Below, in pieces: positions 1-12,377 of a stretch of DNA of 64,000 nucleotides. The notes under the pieces were generated by a model. It had not been told where the DNA came from. It made no database searches and was given only the letters and a program-made list of their open reading frames with translations. Every line of letters starts with the position of its first letter. Position 1 is the first letter of the stretch. Origin of the DNA: Xylogone sp. PMI_703 (Eukaryota > Ascomycota > Leotiomycetes); the NCBI GenBank assembly GCA_021399445.1, contig JAJTUQ010000005.1, forward strand, positions 992,001 to 1,056,000. Direction: 5' to 3'. The position numbers and the translations under genes were made by a program.

Positions 1-55
1 TCTAATATATCATGGAGCTGGATTGAAGAATTCCCAGTTATATAATATCATATTT

Positions 56-2290
56 ATGAGTACAACGGAGACGGACGACATCGTTTCTCAAGCTCCTCCG
101 GCCAAGCGCGCACGTCTCGACTCTGCCAGCGATAACGATCCCGCGATATTAATATCCGATATGGAGCAAACTCCAAGCACAACTGGTACTATACCAGCCA
201 TTGGCTCTGCACCACAACCTCAATCTGAAAATGGATCGACAATTGGACAGTCTGCCAGTGGGTTTTCTAGAATACCAGGATTGGGTCTCCTTGGTAATGC
301 AGCCAAGACTGGTGATGGCGCTGAGGGAACTGCCATGGAAGGCGCAACAGCCGCACAGAATGCTCAACCTGCGCCTGAAATAATGGATAAAGAGAGTGCC
401 AGACCAGAGGAATTCACAACTAAGGATTCTCTGCCACATGTGACTGAGGAGTCAATGGAAATCGAGGTGTCCGAACAACCGGCTCGCAGTGCAGACGTCA
501 ACATCCCAAACGATTCAAAGGAAGCTAGCCTTGATGAGCGGAGCGTGGCGATTCATTCGAAGCAAGCAGACACCACCGACGAGGGTTCTAATATACAAAA
601 TGGAACGAATGCCACAGGTGGTGTTAAAGACGGAGAGTCAATACACAATGCCTCGGTTCCAGCAGCATCTAGTAGAGCTGCTGCAACGGAAGATACGACT
701 ATGATAGATAGGGCGCAAAGTCCTCTTCCACTCACCCACGCACTGGAATCCTTATTGGAACGGCATGTAGCAACCGCTACTGTTGAACAGACTACCCCTG
801 GAGACGAAGGAGAAGGAGAAGAGGCAGGTGGAGAGGGAGAACACCCTGAATGGGAGATAGACTCGTCGCCTTACGAATCATCTTCTGACGATACATCATC
901 AGATGATAGCTCTTCGGAAGATAGTGATGAAGAGGGTGCTGCGTATACGCTTCTTACACCGGAAGAACAAGCGAGGATATTGATGGAAGGTGATGGAGGT
1001 TCAGACGATGAAGGTGGCTCAAAAGGACCCAAGGGTGCCGGCGCACAATTGCGGACCAAAAATGAGCTACCAGAGGAGGTTATTCCCAAGCCTGATGTAA
1101 CTATTACTCCGGAAATGCCCATTGTCGAGCTCGGAAATGTTGCAGCAGTCGTGGAGGGCACTGTGCTTGTCAAAGCTAAAATATCGGGTGAATATAGAGT
1201 CCTGGAGAGTGGATCAGTTCTGTGCTTGGCAGATCGAACGGTAATAGGCGCCGTATCAGAAACTCTGGGCCGAGTAGAGCAGCCATTATACTGTGTACGA
1301 TTTGCAAGTGAGGCGGAAATCGACGAAACCGGACTTTTTGTTGGCACTACAATTTTCTATTCGGAACGGCATTCAACTTACGTTTTTACACAGGCCCTGA
1401 AAGCCTTCAAGGGATCAGATGCATCAAACTTGCATGATGAAGAGGTTGGAGATGAGGAGATTGAATTCTCCGATGACGAGGCAGAGATGGAACACAAGCG
1501 GAGGTTGAAGCAGAAGAGACAGGAGAAACGAGGCGGAAAGAGTCAACAAGGTGGGGCATCAGGCCGTGGACCTCATCCATTACAACAGAGCCATAGTGCC
1601 TCTCATGAGGGTGGAGGTTTAAGCTATGATGATGGAGAAGAAGATGGACCATACAGGACTCTTGCAAGGCCAGCTGGGTATGCGGAGGCTGTTGGCAGGG
1701 GTGAAGCACCCCAAGAAAGCCCATATCCGAATAGGGGTGAGCCTTCAAATCGTGGAGGGCGGAACAGGGACCAGTTTACTGGCGGTCGAGGACGAGGAAG
1801 AGACAGAGGAAGCCGGGGCCGAGGGGGTGATCGTGGTGGAAGAGGCCATTTCCAGGACCGGCGTGGTGATGGTAGCGGTTATTCTCAGCCTCCTCAAGGG
1901 GGTTCATACGGTCAACCACCACAACTCCCCACGGGCAACTTTATGGCACAAGGGCCCCAAGGACAGGGATATTCTATGCCACCCCAAGGAATGCCAGTGC
2001 CTCCTCCAAACTTCTTCCCTTCAGCACAGAATCAATACTCACCCCAGCAACCGCAGTTATGGCAGCAGTATCCTCCTCAGCCTCCTTTCCAGCAGCAGCA
2101 ACAGCAACAACAGTCATATCAACAATCCTACCCCAATCAACAGCAAGGTTGGCCTAATATGGGACCACCTGTATCCTTACCCGCTGGAGCATTCATCAAC
2201 CCGGCATTCTTCCCTGGCAACCAACAGGGCAATGCCGCAAACCAGTGGAATCAGCAGGGACAGCAAGGGCAACAAGGAGGGAACCGATAG
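56..2290 (+). CDS. NAF1: H/ACA snoRNP assembly factor Naf1
   Basis: Single-exon gene of 744 aa. The start is the ATG at 56; an in-frame TTG at 23 is only an open-frame extension. An acidic, Ser-rich N-terminal half leads into a Gar1/Naf1-type beta-barrel core at about residues 340-455 (stretches such as VIPKPDVTITPEMPIVELG and GRVEQPLYCVRF). A charged tail follows, then RGG-type repeats and a Pro/Gln-rich C-terminus with a poly-Gln run. Naf1 is known to occupy the Gar1 position on Cbf5/dyskerin while H/ACA snoRNPs are assembled in the nucleoplasm. Core and domain order fit Naf1 rather than Gar1, which is much shorter and lacks the acidic flanks. The gene starts near the window edge, so an upstream exon or leader cannot be excluded. 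Confidence 0.9.
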   Translation: MSTTETDDIVSQAPPAKRARLDSASDNDPAILISDMEQTPSTTGTIPAIGSAPQPQSENGSTIGQSASGFSRIPGLGLLGNAAKTGDGAEGTAMEGATAAQNAQPAPEIMDKESARPEEFTTKDSLPHVTEESMEIEVSEQPARSADVNIPNDSKEASLDERSVAIHSKQADTTDEGSNIQNGTNATGGVKDGESIHNASVPAASSRAAATEDTTMIDRAQSPLPLTHALESLLERHVATATVEQTTPGDEGEGEEAGGEGEHPEWEIDSSPYESSSDDTSSDDSSSEDSDEEGAAYTLLTPEEQARILMEGDGGSDDEGGSKGPKGAGAQLRTKNELPEEVIPKPDVTITPEMPIVELGNVAAVVEGTVLVKAKISGEYRVLESGSVLCLADRTVIGAVSETLGRVEQPLYCVRFASEAEIDETGLFVGTTIFYSERHSTYVFTQALKAFKGSDASNLHDEEVGDEEIEFSDDEAEMEHKRRLKQKRQEKRGGKSQQGGASGRGPHPLQQSHSASHEGGGLSYDDGEEDGPYRTLARPAGYAEAVGRGEAPQESPYPNRGEPSNRGGRNRDQFTGGRGRGRDRGSRGRGGDRGGRGHFQDRRGDGSGYSQPPQGGSYGQPPQLPTGNFMAQGPQGQGYSMPPQGMPVPPPNFFPSAQNQYSPQQPQLWQQYPPQPPFQQQQQQQQSYQQSYPNQQQGWPNMGPPVSLPAGAFINPAFFPGNQQGNAANQWNQQGQQGQQGGNR

Positions 2291-3263
2291 CAATGATTTC
2301 ATGACGGCTCCTAGATGATGCACCCCGGTTATGTATATATAAATTTAGAATAGACTACCTACGGTGGAATGTAAAAAAGAAGCATTGTAATAGAGCAAAG
2401 GAAAAGGAGTCCTATTATTGTGATGCCTTGAAAGGCAGCTTGTAGCCTGAGGCACCAATGAATTCTACCTCCACACTCCGGCTTCTTGACCCTCTTTAAC
2501 CACATCTTGAATTCGCAACGGAAGCAGTCATGCTAAACGGTCTCATTTCTATTGCCTCATTTGACTTTCTTTATGACCATATTTCATATTAAACCACAGA
2601 CAATCTCCACAGATGGCCTGATCTTCTATCAGCAGCAATGATGAGAGACAGAAACGACCGCAGCATTTTCAACGGCTGTAATGGCCCGAAAGAGAATCTT
2701 CTGCAAATATCAGGACATCAGCTTTGAAGATGAAGCAGAGCTTTATTTTATCCCACAGAAGAAGAGAAGCCGCAGAGAAGCAGCAAGGAGACCCCGCAGG
2801 ATTAGATGTACGCAAGCAGTCGCAGTTCGCCGATAACGTCCCATCCTTTACCCGATGGGGAAAGCAAGTCCAGGGCTTGCGATAAGATGCGGGAGAGCCC
2901 CTCATTGACCTCTGGAGGCGAATTTCTGGTAACGATTGATGTACTTCCAAGTGGACTGGCTGGCTAGCTTGCTGCTTCCTCCTGCAGCAAGGCCACTCTT
3001 GGTCAAATGGCTTTTACTATTTCATTACATATATATCTCTTTGGAGGTAAGGTACTCACTAGTGGTTTATAAGTATGCAGGCTTTCCTTTTTGCTTGGAT
3101 TTCATAACTTTTGTTTATATATACATATATATACCCGTTTTGTCTCTTATCTACTATTGTACCCGTTCTTCCTTCTAGAGCTGGACCGAATTAGATTGTC
3201 GTCATTCTTGTTGCTGCCGGTCTAGAAGGGCCTTTTGACTTCCTCTTGTGACGACTGTTCATC
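2291..3263. other. Intergenic, 1.0 kb
   Basis: Holds the 3' UTR of NAF1 and the promoter/leader of the DUF3445 gene. The last 250 bases are T-rich with TATATATA-type runs near 3118-3133. No ORF here has convincing composition, and I see no RNA gene. Confidence 0.6.
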
Positions 3264-4823
3264 ATGAAGGACAAGATGCTGGCGCATTGTCGCGCGTGGG
3301 TGGACCAAGCCAATAGATACACTGCGTCCCATCCAACACTGCAGGAGTTCGCCAATGACCCCAAGAACCTCCTCTTCGTCGCTGCTATCTTTTCAGTCTC
3401 CGTATTGCTCTTGAGTCGGCTGGTCCAGGCACTCAAGAAACAGACGACATCGACCCGTCCGGGCACCCCAGATTTAGAAAAGCCCCGGTCCCCGTCACAG
3501 AGTTTCAAGACTCCTTCAAGGAAACCTGGAGGTTAGTACTGTGTTTAGCCTAGAAATATTAGCTTGTTTGGTTATGAACTGCTCTAAAGAAATGTTTTAT
3601 GTTTTCTATAGTGTGGGAACCAGTGGACTTCAAACGCCCAGCTGCGGTCCCTGCGCCCAATTGGGATCTTTACAAGACCAAGCCCAACCCATATCGCCCG
3701 TTCAGATGGGGTCCTTACCACATAACCATGGGAATTCGCAGCATGAACTGGAATGAGTGGATTGGTGCAGTCTCCCTCTTCACTTTTACTCAGCATAAGA
3801 ACTGACCCCCTTTACAGAACTCGACAATCACTATTTAAAATTCCATGCCGATAAAGCCCGCCGAATCGAAGAGCGTGGACCCAAATGTTGCAGAACCGAT
3901 CCCTCAGTCTTTGATGGTGCGGTAGAACTCCTCGAAGAATTCTGTTCCTATCTCCCCCAGCGCTATCCCTCCTTGTACAAGGCCACTCCTGTAGGAATGG
4001 ATAACCTTGTCACGGGTGAGAGTTTCAACATTGTCGAGCGACCACTCAAGGAAGATCCCATGCAGATGGCGGCACGCATGGTACAGGATGACCTGGCCAT
4101 CATGTTCGAGAAGGAAGATGGACAGTACTACCTCCTCGCTGGTGCAATTTTACTAGCTGGATTTTGGAGACTGGAGGACAAGTGGGGGATGCCACTCAGT
4201 GAGATCCATACCAGCGGCGATGTTCCTGGTTTTAAAGAGAAGCTGGAAAAGGGGATGATGAACTTCTTCAAGAGGGTGCAACCTAATGCCCCAGTCCAAC
4301 GAGTATGTCTCTCCTTTCCTTTTCGCCCATCTCCTGTCAATTTCCCTCGCACTTTCATACGTCGAAACTTGAGATTGTAGGGAGTCCCACTAACAATGGT
4401 TACTATCTCTAGAACAACTACTTCATCCAAGTCGACGACTCTCTCCCCTGGTCCCACAGCATCGGTTCCGAGGATGGCGAACCTGGATCCGTAGGCTGGT
4501 TCACCTCTGAAAAGAACAAGCCCGTCAAATACCACTACTTCCGCTCTGAGCGACAAACACTCCGTCGCCTGCCACGTTCCGGTGGTGTGGTCTTTACTAT
4601 CCGCACGTACTTCCACCCTATCACGGAGATCTGTGAAGAACCGTACGTGCCGGGGAGACTAGCGAGCGCAGTGCGAAGTTGGGGGGATGATGTCAGTAAA
4701 TACAAGGGGAAGGCGATGTACGGTGATGTATTGTTAGAGTATCTGGATATGAAGCACCAGGAACAGCTTGATGCGGGATTGGATATGAGCAAGGAGGAGG
4801 ATATCCATCAGTATCCTTTTTAA
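3264..4823 (+). CDS. DUF3445 family, heme-dependent oxidative N-demethylase-like protein
   Basis: Four exons: 3264-3531, 3612-3764, 3818-4302 and 4413-4823, giving 438 aa. All introns are GT-AG (80, 53 and 110 nt), and phases close exactly. The N-terminus has one hydrophobic segment (residues about 32-52), so the protein is probably membrane-anchored. The body matches the DUF3445/HDOD-alpha-like family, with the hallmark stretch around NPYRPFRWGPYHITMG, then WNEWIELDNHY and a C-terminal part rich in His and Trp. Characterised bacterial relatives are heme enzymes that oxidatively demethylate amines. The fungal members are common but their substrate is, to my knowledge, unassigned. Function is therefore a family call only. 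Confidence 0.82.
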
Positions 4824-6152
4824 ACTCCCGTTTCTTGCTTTCTGTTTTTATTCAATGAACAAATGAACAAATGGTAAATACCTAGCTTAACAACCACTTG
4901 ATATCTTTTTGTGAATATAAGTAGAAATAATATAGTATTCCCGTTTCTGTAGGGATATAGGGATTCAATTCTAGGCAGGCATTGTCACGAACAAAAATAA
5001 ATAAATATATTATTTATATATACATGACGATAGCATGACTCGATCAAATATACATACTGTACATAACTGAGCTTAACTTACCGAGTCTGTGCCAATAAAC
5101 AACACAGTAACCACCAACGAACTAACAAATATAAAAGAGCTAGAACTAAGTAAAAATCCCTTCTATCCAAGAACTAAGAGAAAAAAAATTCCAAAAGAAA
5201 GAGAGTCCACCTCTTCCAAAAAAAAAAAAAAACAAAAGAGTTTGGATCATGCAGCTTATATATCATATCCGCTTGTTTTACGCGTATATATGACGGTTAT
5301 GCTGCACGTCCTACATCTCCCCTGGCTGTTATGTTGAATACTGCTAGGATTTGGCATATACCTCCTCGCCCAGCAACAGATTGACCTGACCAATTACACC
5401 ATCACGGCCTCCTTGCTGCTTTTGTTGCAGGGGGGTTGCTTATTTGGGGTTATATAGACTGTGTTGATTGTTTGTATAGCTAGCGTTCCTTGGGTAAGGG
5501 GGGAGGGACGCTAAGAAGGAGAAGAGGAATCACATGATGCATGCAACGGACGGAGTATAGATTTAGGACATGTATATTACTTGGATCATTATCTTCATAA
5601 TCATTAACTACTTCACTGAAGTCACAGTGGTTTCTCTATGATATATCTATAAACATCGCAACACAATGACACATGGTATAATGCGAATATGCTCATAACC
5701 CACCCTGGGTATAGGTTTCCGCCCCCCGAGATTTTATGATGCAAAACAAACAGAAATTCCCAATTAATACCCACAATCAGCAACTAGCTGTTGCTATCAG
5801 TGCTATTGCCTATCATCTCATTTTTTTCCTCCTTGTCTGTAAAAGACTGTTGCTACATCCAACAACAATGAACGCTGCTTGCGTCTCGATAGATGTTGCG
5901 GTATATAAATGAACTAGACAGGCACTTGTTCATAATCCAGGGCATGTCGATGCTTCTCCAAGACGCCAGATACGTGTATAAGTAGTCCGAGAGCGCTCAG
6001 CCCATGCCTTCTCATGCTCAATCCATTCGTTCGTTTTAGTGTCCCAACCCAGCCCGTGGGAAATGGAGAAACATGACCCGTAGATAAGGACCAAAACAAG
6101 TCGCTAAAGATTCAAAAACCCGCCAGAAACGCCTGTTTCCAAAACAAATTCC
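4824..6152. other. Intergenic between convergent genes, AT-rich
   Basis: Contains the 3' UTRs of the DUF3445 and NIPA genes. Low-complexity AT stretches occur around 4990-5050, and an A tract (at least 14 A) lies near 5219-5233. Short ORFs are composition-driven. No RNA gene seen. Confidence 0.6.
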
Positions 6153-8398
6153 CTATATAAACGCTCCGCCTCTACCATCAAAAGGGGGCGGCGGATCGCT
6201 ACCGTCACGACCGTGCCATTTTCTTCGTTGCTCTTCATAGCGATCCCTCTCAGCCTCGGCCTCAGCTTCGGCCTCCTTCTCTTTATTTCGAAGTTTTGGC
6301 GGCGTTAGACCCCTATTTCCGGGTTGCCGTGGGGGGCTCGCATATCGGGGTTTATCTTCCGTCGTCCACTCGTCACCACTGTAGTCATCATCTTCTACGT
6401 CTACTCCTTCGTAATCATCATCCCTTGGTTCTCTTCCCGTTCTAGTATCTCCTTTCACCAATCCTAACCGCTCCTCTTCTGTGGCACCCTGCTGGGCTAT
6501 AGCAGTATTGCTACTCTTTCTCGAACCAGCACCTAATCCTTTCCTGTGATGAGATGGACTTTCATCTGGATTCTCTGGCGGCTGTGGAGTGTTTCTCCTA
6601 AGCAGGTTCTGGAACGAGAACGTTCGCTTACTAGTATGTGGTGGAGGTGTTGGGGGAAGATCGCTATTTCTACTTGGGCTTCGCTGTCTTCCGATCTCAT
6701 CTGCGTATTGAACGTGACGACTTCCCACACCTAGATACTCCGTCCTCTGATCCTGTGGAACGCCAAATGTATGATGCCGATTTTCACTGTAATCTTCCTG
6801 CTTGAAGCCTGGGACAGCTATTTCGGTGAGAGGTACTGGATGCATGGGGCTTTGGACATATGGCAAAGTACTGCTGGCGTTACTGTTCCGACTGGGCATG
6901 AAACTGCGACGGATTGTACCCAAGAAGGAAGCAGTGCCCGGGCGACTTTCGTCGTCGTGTTCCGAATCAGAGTCGCTAGGAAATCGGGACATGCCAAGAG
7001 GTGGGTGGGGAGTGGGCGTATTTGGATTGAATTCGGGGAATGGATGGACACTTGAGTTTCCTCTTGAGCGTATGGTTGAGTGCGTACCGAGCGTCGTTCT
7101 GCGCCTTCGAAGACCGTCCCATTCGATCTGTTCATTTTCACCGATGGGTTCGAGAGCCGCTACCTGTTCCTCATGTAGTCGACGGGCTTCTTCTAACTCA
7201 TTCTTCTGTCTCACGTTTGATAACCTCCGGACAATAGCAGCCGCGCCTCGGATAGAGTCCGCTTTTGGTTCATATTCTGGTTGTTCCTGCTCAGCGATTG
7301 TCCGAACTTGGTCCAGGTCACCCTTAAAAACTGCAGTATCCGGGACATCCTTGGCTGACTTGGAGAGTTGCAGAAGGACGACCCCGGCACAGATGACAAA
7401 AAATCCCATGACCACGGTAATAATGGATGTGGCGGTGCCCTTGAACCCCCTGAAAAGGATTGCGGAAGTGATAATCGTCGCACTGGTGAAAAAGACGTAA
7501 TATGTTGGAGTTACCAATGCGGCATTGTAAATATTCAGAGCTTTCTGTAGCATGCTGTCAGTAACCAAGCTTTTGAATCTCTGCAGAAATTTTGGGTTGA
7601 GTAACTTACGTTAAGGTAAATAATCTCCGTCACAAGCGTACAAACGACAAAGACAAGCAGGACATATAAAAACCACTGGTTGAACTGTGGGGTGCCTCTG
7701 ATCTGCGTTAGGATAGCAGCTCCTAGGCCTTGCGTGGCAACGACACTGAGTCCTCCCACGAAACTGCAAATCGACAAATATACCAGCATTGACTTCTTCG
7801 CATATCGTGGTGCGACCCACAGAGCCGTAAATATACTTCCCACAATGATAATCCCAGCGTACGTCAGGAAGCCCGGCGCAATCATGAAATGTTGCATCTC
7901 CTGGATAGTATCTGCCGAGGCTTCTTCGGGGGCATTCATCACGATGACCACGGAGCCCACGATGCACAGGAAACAGCCCACTTTTCCAATCAGACTCAAT
8001 CGCTCCTTCAGGAAGATGGCGGACAGGATTGTGGTGATTACCACGGAGAGTGCGCCCAGAGGTGTCACTAGGATGGCATCGACAAAAGCATAGGCCACGA
8101 AATTGCAGATCTCGCCGATGATCATCAGCGTCATGCCCCCCCACCAGTATGCGTTCTTGAGATAGCCGTAGCCTTCGCCAGCAACTTCATTGTATTTGGC
8201 GTTGGCCCTGAGCAGACCGACCTTTTTCAAGACGAAGGAGATGCCGATGAAGACGCCGGATGCGATGGCGAGGGATATTCCGACCGCCTTGTAGACGGGC
8301 GGTCGAGGAGTTTTCTGAGAATCGGTGGCATCAGCAGTGGAGTTGGCTCGGGCGTAGATGACATGCGCCGTCTGGAGAGCTCGAGCAGCGTGATCCAT
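6153..8398 (-). CDS. NIPA-type magnesium transporter
   Basis: Two exons on the minus strand, 8398-7610 and 7544-6153, with a 65-nt intron (GTAAGT...ACTGACAG...CAG); 726 aa. The start is the ATG at 8398, because the open frame above it has only a TTG. The N-terminal ~350 residues contain about nine membrane helices with NIPA/DUF803 hallmarks (SGVFIGISFVLKKVGL, GEICNFVAYAFVDAILVTPLG, ALVTPTYYVFFT across the splice). The family (NIPA1/2, formerly DUF803) transports Mg2+ in animals and plants. The C-terminal ~370 residues are a hydrophilic, Ser/Pro-rich, presumably cytosolic tail ending in an EA-repeat and basic coiled segment, which is typical of the fungal members. Direction and ion selectivity are inferred from the family. 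Confidence 0.92.
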
Positions 8399-11037
8399 GG
8401 CGGGCAAGAGGAGAGGGGCGGAGGCAGAGAGCCTCCTTGGTGAGAGAGAATGCCGTGCTCGTGGTGCTTGTTGCTATCCGTAGCTGTTCGGGAGAGTCAA
8501 TCCTTATCCTAAAAGGTGTGAATCTGCAATTTCGAGGGCTCCAGAATCCAGAGAGATTGGTTTTTCAAGGTATATATTTTCTGCGAATAAGAAAATATAT
8601 ATACCGATTGTATCCCGTACAATAGAGTCGTAAAATCCCAGGTATGGCTATTGCAGCATAGTGTGCAGCGTAACCCTCTCTGATTTCGTTATCGTTATCG
8701 TCGTCTTCGTCTTCGTTTTCGTTTTCTATCAATGTTTGGTGTCGATAAACATGTGCCGAGTGAAGTACAAGAGGTGCAACAAGATTGAAAGAAACCAAGA
8801 GGAAGAAAAGAGCGTCAGGAAATTAGGTGTTTGTTTCCCAGAAGCCCGTGTGTCCACCGTGGCGCCCAGAAACTAAACTTTCGGTGATTTGAGTTGGAAG
8901 GGTGAAATTGCAGAACAGCAATCGTGTCAGGGTGGGAGTTGCTGAAACGATTGGGGTTGCGAGCGAAAGATGGCGGGTGTGATCCGTGCTGGGGGAGTTT
9001 GTAGCAGTTTGGGGAGGCTGGAAGGCGAGGCTGGGGGTTGTGTTTTGTGCTCTGCTGACGGGGCCAAGACAATGGAGCTGGAGCCGAGGATGCCGGGCGT
9101 CAGAGCGATGACCGACTTGGACTGTGAAATAATAAAATATGTATTTCTTCCTGAGTTGAAGAATAATGTACTCTGTTAACCAAATAGGAGATATTCGGTT
9201 CTGCAAAAATGAGAGCAAGAGCAAGAGCAAGAGAGAGAGGGAGGGAAGAGGTACGTAGGGGGAAAGTGTGGAGTTAAGGGCTCGGAGGGGGAAAGTCTAG
9301 AAGGACCTTGGGCACAGGCTCAGGCAGGCTTTTGGGGCTGGTGCATCTACCACAGTCTCTTGTGCCTGGTGGGAAAGGGGACGGAGTTTTGTGGGGCAGC
9401 GCGGCGTCATTGTGTGGCTGACTGATTGGCTGGTCGCGTGCGCCAAGGAGGGGGGCTGGTTCTTGGGCCAGGTCGAGGTTGTGCATGGCAGGTACTTGGA
9501 GAATACTTCCATATCAACCACAACATACAGTCATAATCTGTACTGTTAAAGTACTCTGCACTTGCGCGTACTCCCCTCGAAACGGAAGCTGTCCCTGTTT
9601 TACCTGTGGCGCTGAAACGCACCAGAGTTTATTGGCAGTGGGCGACCCGGGAGCTCCTCTGGCCGAAACTTCTGCATGCAGCTCGCAGGTTGCTGCTGCT
9701 GCTACTACTGCTGACGGGAGCGTAATGGCCACTCGCGCATTTCGACCATGGCGATGTTACTTGGAAGCCCAGATAGGCAATTACATATTCAATAATCTAC
9801 CGTACAGCACAATTAGCTCCGTGTCTACATCATCTAGACGATCCAGCACCAGGGGTGCCATGGACCCGAAAGATGATATATATAAATAGCTCTTGCCTTT
9901 TGTAGTGCTGTGTATGATGCTCATGTTTGCTTTCAGTTCTGAACATGCTAATCAAGGCTCGCAAGGATACTTCTGGCAACAGGTGGCTTTCTGTGAGCAT
10001 CGGGTCTGCGACTAATCTGGACATTTCCCTTGATTGACGTCTCTTTGAAAGGTATTGGCAAGAGCTGGGAATCCGGGATCCTTTTCTTGGGTATTCGTTC
10101 ATAGTCTTTGAACGGTATTTCCTTGTAGTTGTCTCTATGATGGGATATCAAGTGACGCAATTCTCGCCAGCCACACACGTTCCAACTACAACGCTCCGAC
10201 GTAATAAGGGTCCTGCTCCACGATCGGCGTCGCATACCGGGTAACCGCCTACGCATGCACCATGCGCGCGAACAGAAACACTTCATCCAGTTCGTTTGAT
10301 CTTCCTTTTCTGACAGGAGTTCACAGTACAGTTAATACTGTACTGTACTGCACAAGTACGGATGTACTGGGCCTTGGGCATCTCCGTACCGAAGCCTGCA
10401 GGTGCTCTTGCTATAAACGGTAACCACATCGTGCTTCCGGAAGCGCATCTCTGGCCAGTATGAAGATTCCAAATACCACCGAAGCTCCCACTGAGCTGTG
10501 CTGTCCTCAACAATCCAAAGTACAACTATACGAATCCGTATATGCAGGCTCCATCGCTTTGCAGCATCCTTCAGCGCCATCATACATACTCGTACAGCTT
10601 CACCATAAGCTGACCTCGTGTTGTGTGCACGTCTCCTCATCGCTCAGCGAGAAAATCTATTCCGCCCATACGGAGGTACCTCGATGCCGAGCCAGTCGTC
10701 CCTTCAAACCATCGATCATTCCAATATACTCTAAAACTCTAGGGTAAATGTAACCTTCCTAATCCCAAAAGTACAGGTCGAAACAGTCCTCAGTACTGTA
10801 CGTCTCGATACTTGGCTAAGCCCTATGGCACCATGCCTTATTCCAGCATCCCCTGCTTACTTATCTCGTCCCCACTGCACGGCAGTTGTACGAAGCAAGC
10901 GATGTCTGAAGCTTAAACGGAAACAACCTTATTTAGGTCTATGCTACGCAGTGCGCAGTTTCATTATTCAGGGGAATACCAGGGAAGTGCAGTACCGGTA
11001 CTCGAACTTCTACACGTTCGACACTCGTTTCATGTTT
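8399..11037. other. Intergenic, 2.6 kb, no supported gene
   Basis: The left part is the promoter and long leader of the NIPA gene, including a purine-rich run (GAGCAAGAGCAAGAGA type) near 9208-9250. The rest has only overlapping short ORFs on both strands with no recognisable domain. Palindrome-like GTACAGTA/TACTGTAC words cluster at 10324-10360 and 10790-10803. It may contain leader exons or a non-coding transcript, but nothing is demonstrable. Confidence 0.5.
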
Positions 11038-12057
11038 CTACGCGAGGCTTGATGTGCCTTCGGTGGGCACCTCTTGGTTTCCCACTTGGGGTACTTGTGT
11101 CACAATCACGGGTGCATTATTTGCAGGACTGCCTCCTGCCTGAGCAAGATCACCCGAAGGAGCAACCGGAGACTCAAGTTGAGATGGTTCAGGATTCGGA
11201 GTACTCTGCTATTCCAGTAAGCAGCCTACGACAAATGATGATGTGGAAGTAGAGGGGTATCTTACTGGGACAATATCTCTCGGCACAACAACCTCATACT
11301 CTTGATCCTTGAAGGGAACGGCCTTGCGCGATGGTGCGAGCAACGAATCTTTCGGTATCTCTGGTAGATTGGATAGCCTTCTTCTCACATTCTCCATAAC
11401 AACGGCCTGTCTCCGTCCTCTACTCATCGGTGGCTTAGTAGCAATAACGTGTAACGGACCAGTCCTTAGCCAGTTGTACAACCAACCTCTTGAAATCGGT
11501 GGTTTTGGTGGATCTTCCAGACTTCGTATCATCTCAACTGCTGCTAGAAGAATATCTCTTGTAGCTCCCGAGCCCGACTCGTAGCACTCGCGGCAAAATT
11601 TCACCAACGCCTCCTCCTGCCGTGGAAGGAGACTCTTCGGTCGTCCCCCTTTTCGTGCAGGTGCGCCTCTTCGATCTTTGTAACGGTTCCAGGTGCGTGC
11701 AAGAGAGGCTCCATTCACTTTGAAGATTCGGCCCGCAGCCCTGGGGGATTCGGTCGGATTCTCCACCATCCACTGGAATGCTCGCCGCATATTTTCCTTA
11801 TATATCCTTCTTTCTTCCTGGTGATTATTATTATCGGAAATGGGCGCGGGTGTCTCTGTCTCGTGACTCTGCTCATGTGCTTCTGCTTCCCCATGTTCAT
11901 CGTACTCCTCGTAATCAAGGTCCATCACTTGATCCATTTCCTCTGTTTGCGCACCGAATTCAGCCTGTGCGCTTCCCTCATGGCTTCTTTCGTTGATGTC
12001 TGCAAATGCTTGGACGTTAGGATAGGTGTCAGGCTCTTCCTTCTTCAGATGATCCAT
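11038..12057 (-). CDS. CENP-B/pogo-type helix-turn-helix DNA-binding protein
   Basis: Two exons on the minus strand: 12057-11266 and 11208-11038, separated by a 57-nt intron (GTAAGA...TAG); 320 aa. Residues ~85-145 look like a psq/pogo-type HTH (RRAFQWMVENPTESPRAAGR, then RTWNRYKDR). Residues ~150-215 look like the CENPB/Tc5-type second HTH (EEALVKFCRECYESG, then PPISRGWLYNWLRTGPLH). No DDE transposase domain follows: the protein ends after a Pro/Gln-rich tail. It could be a domesticated pogo/Fot1-class transposase N-terminus acting as a DNA-binding protein, or a surviving fragment. The uninterrupted frame and clean splice argue for a functional gene. Without splicing, the in-frame TAG at the acceptor ends the protein at 282 aa. 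Confidence 0.75.
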
Positions 12058-12377
12058 TGTTATGTGAAAACTGTCAATCGCTAGAGCTAGCTGATGAGTT
12101 GTCGAACACGTCTCCTTTGGCTGCTGGATAGTTGAGGGCGATGCGTCGCGTACCTGAACCTCCTGCTGCCAATGATGTCGCTAGTCGACAGGGATCTTGT
12201 CCACCAACGGGCGATTACGCCTTATCGGCTCTCTACGGCTCACTTTCGGAATAATTGATTGTGACCAACTGCAAACAAGAAAATCTATTTCGCAATCCCA
12301 CCTTCAACGATCTTTTCTCTTTTCTTTTCCTTATTTCTATTATATGTATTTGATAATTCCGATCCCATTTCTCCAAT
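12058..12377. promoter_or_regulatory. Divergent promoter region (CENP-B-type gene / Mpv17-like gene)
   Basis: 320 bp between two start codons facing away from each other, so both promoters must lie here. A T-rich stretch (TCTTTTCTTTTCC, near 12313-12330) precedes the Mpv17-like start. No specific factor site can be assigned. Confidence 0.5.

Noticed and set aside
23..55. N-terminal extension of NAF1 (MKNSQLYNIIF)
   Set aside because: It would start at a TTG codon; the first ATG in frame is at 56.
9479..9889. 136-codon ORF in the 8.4-11.0 kb region
   Set aside because: Overlapping ORFs on the other strand are equally long, and no motif is present.
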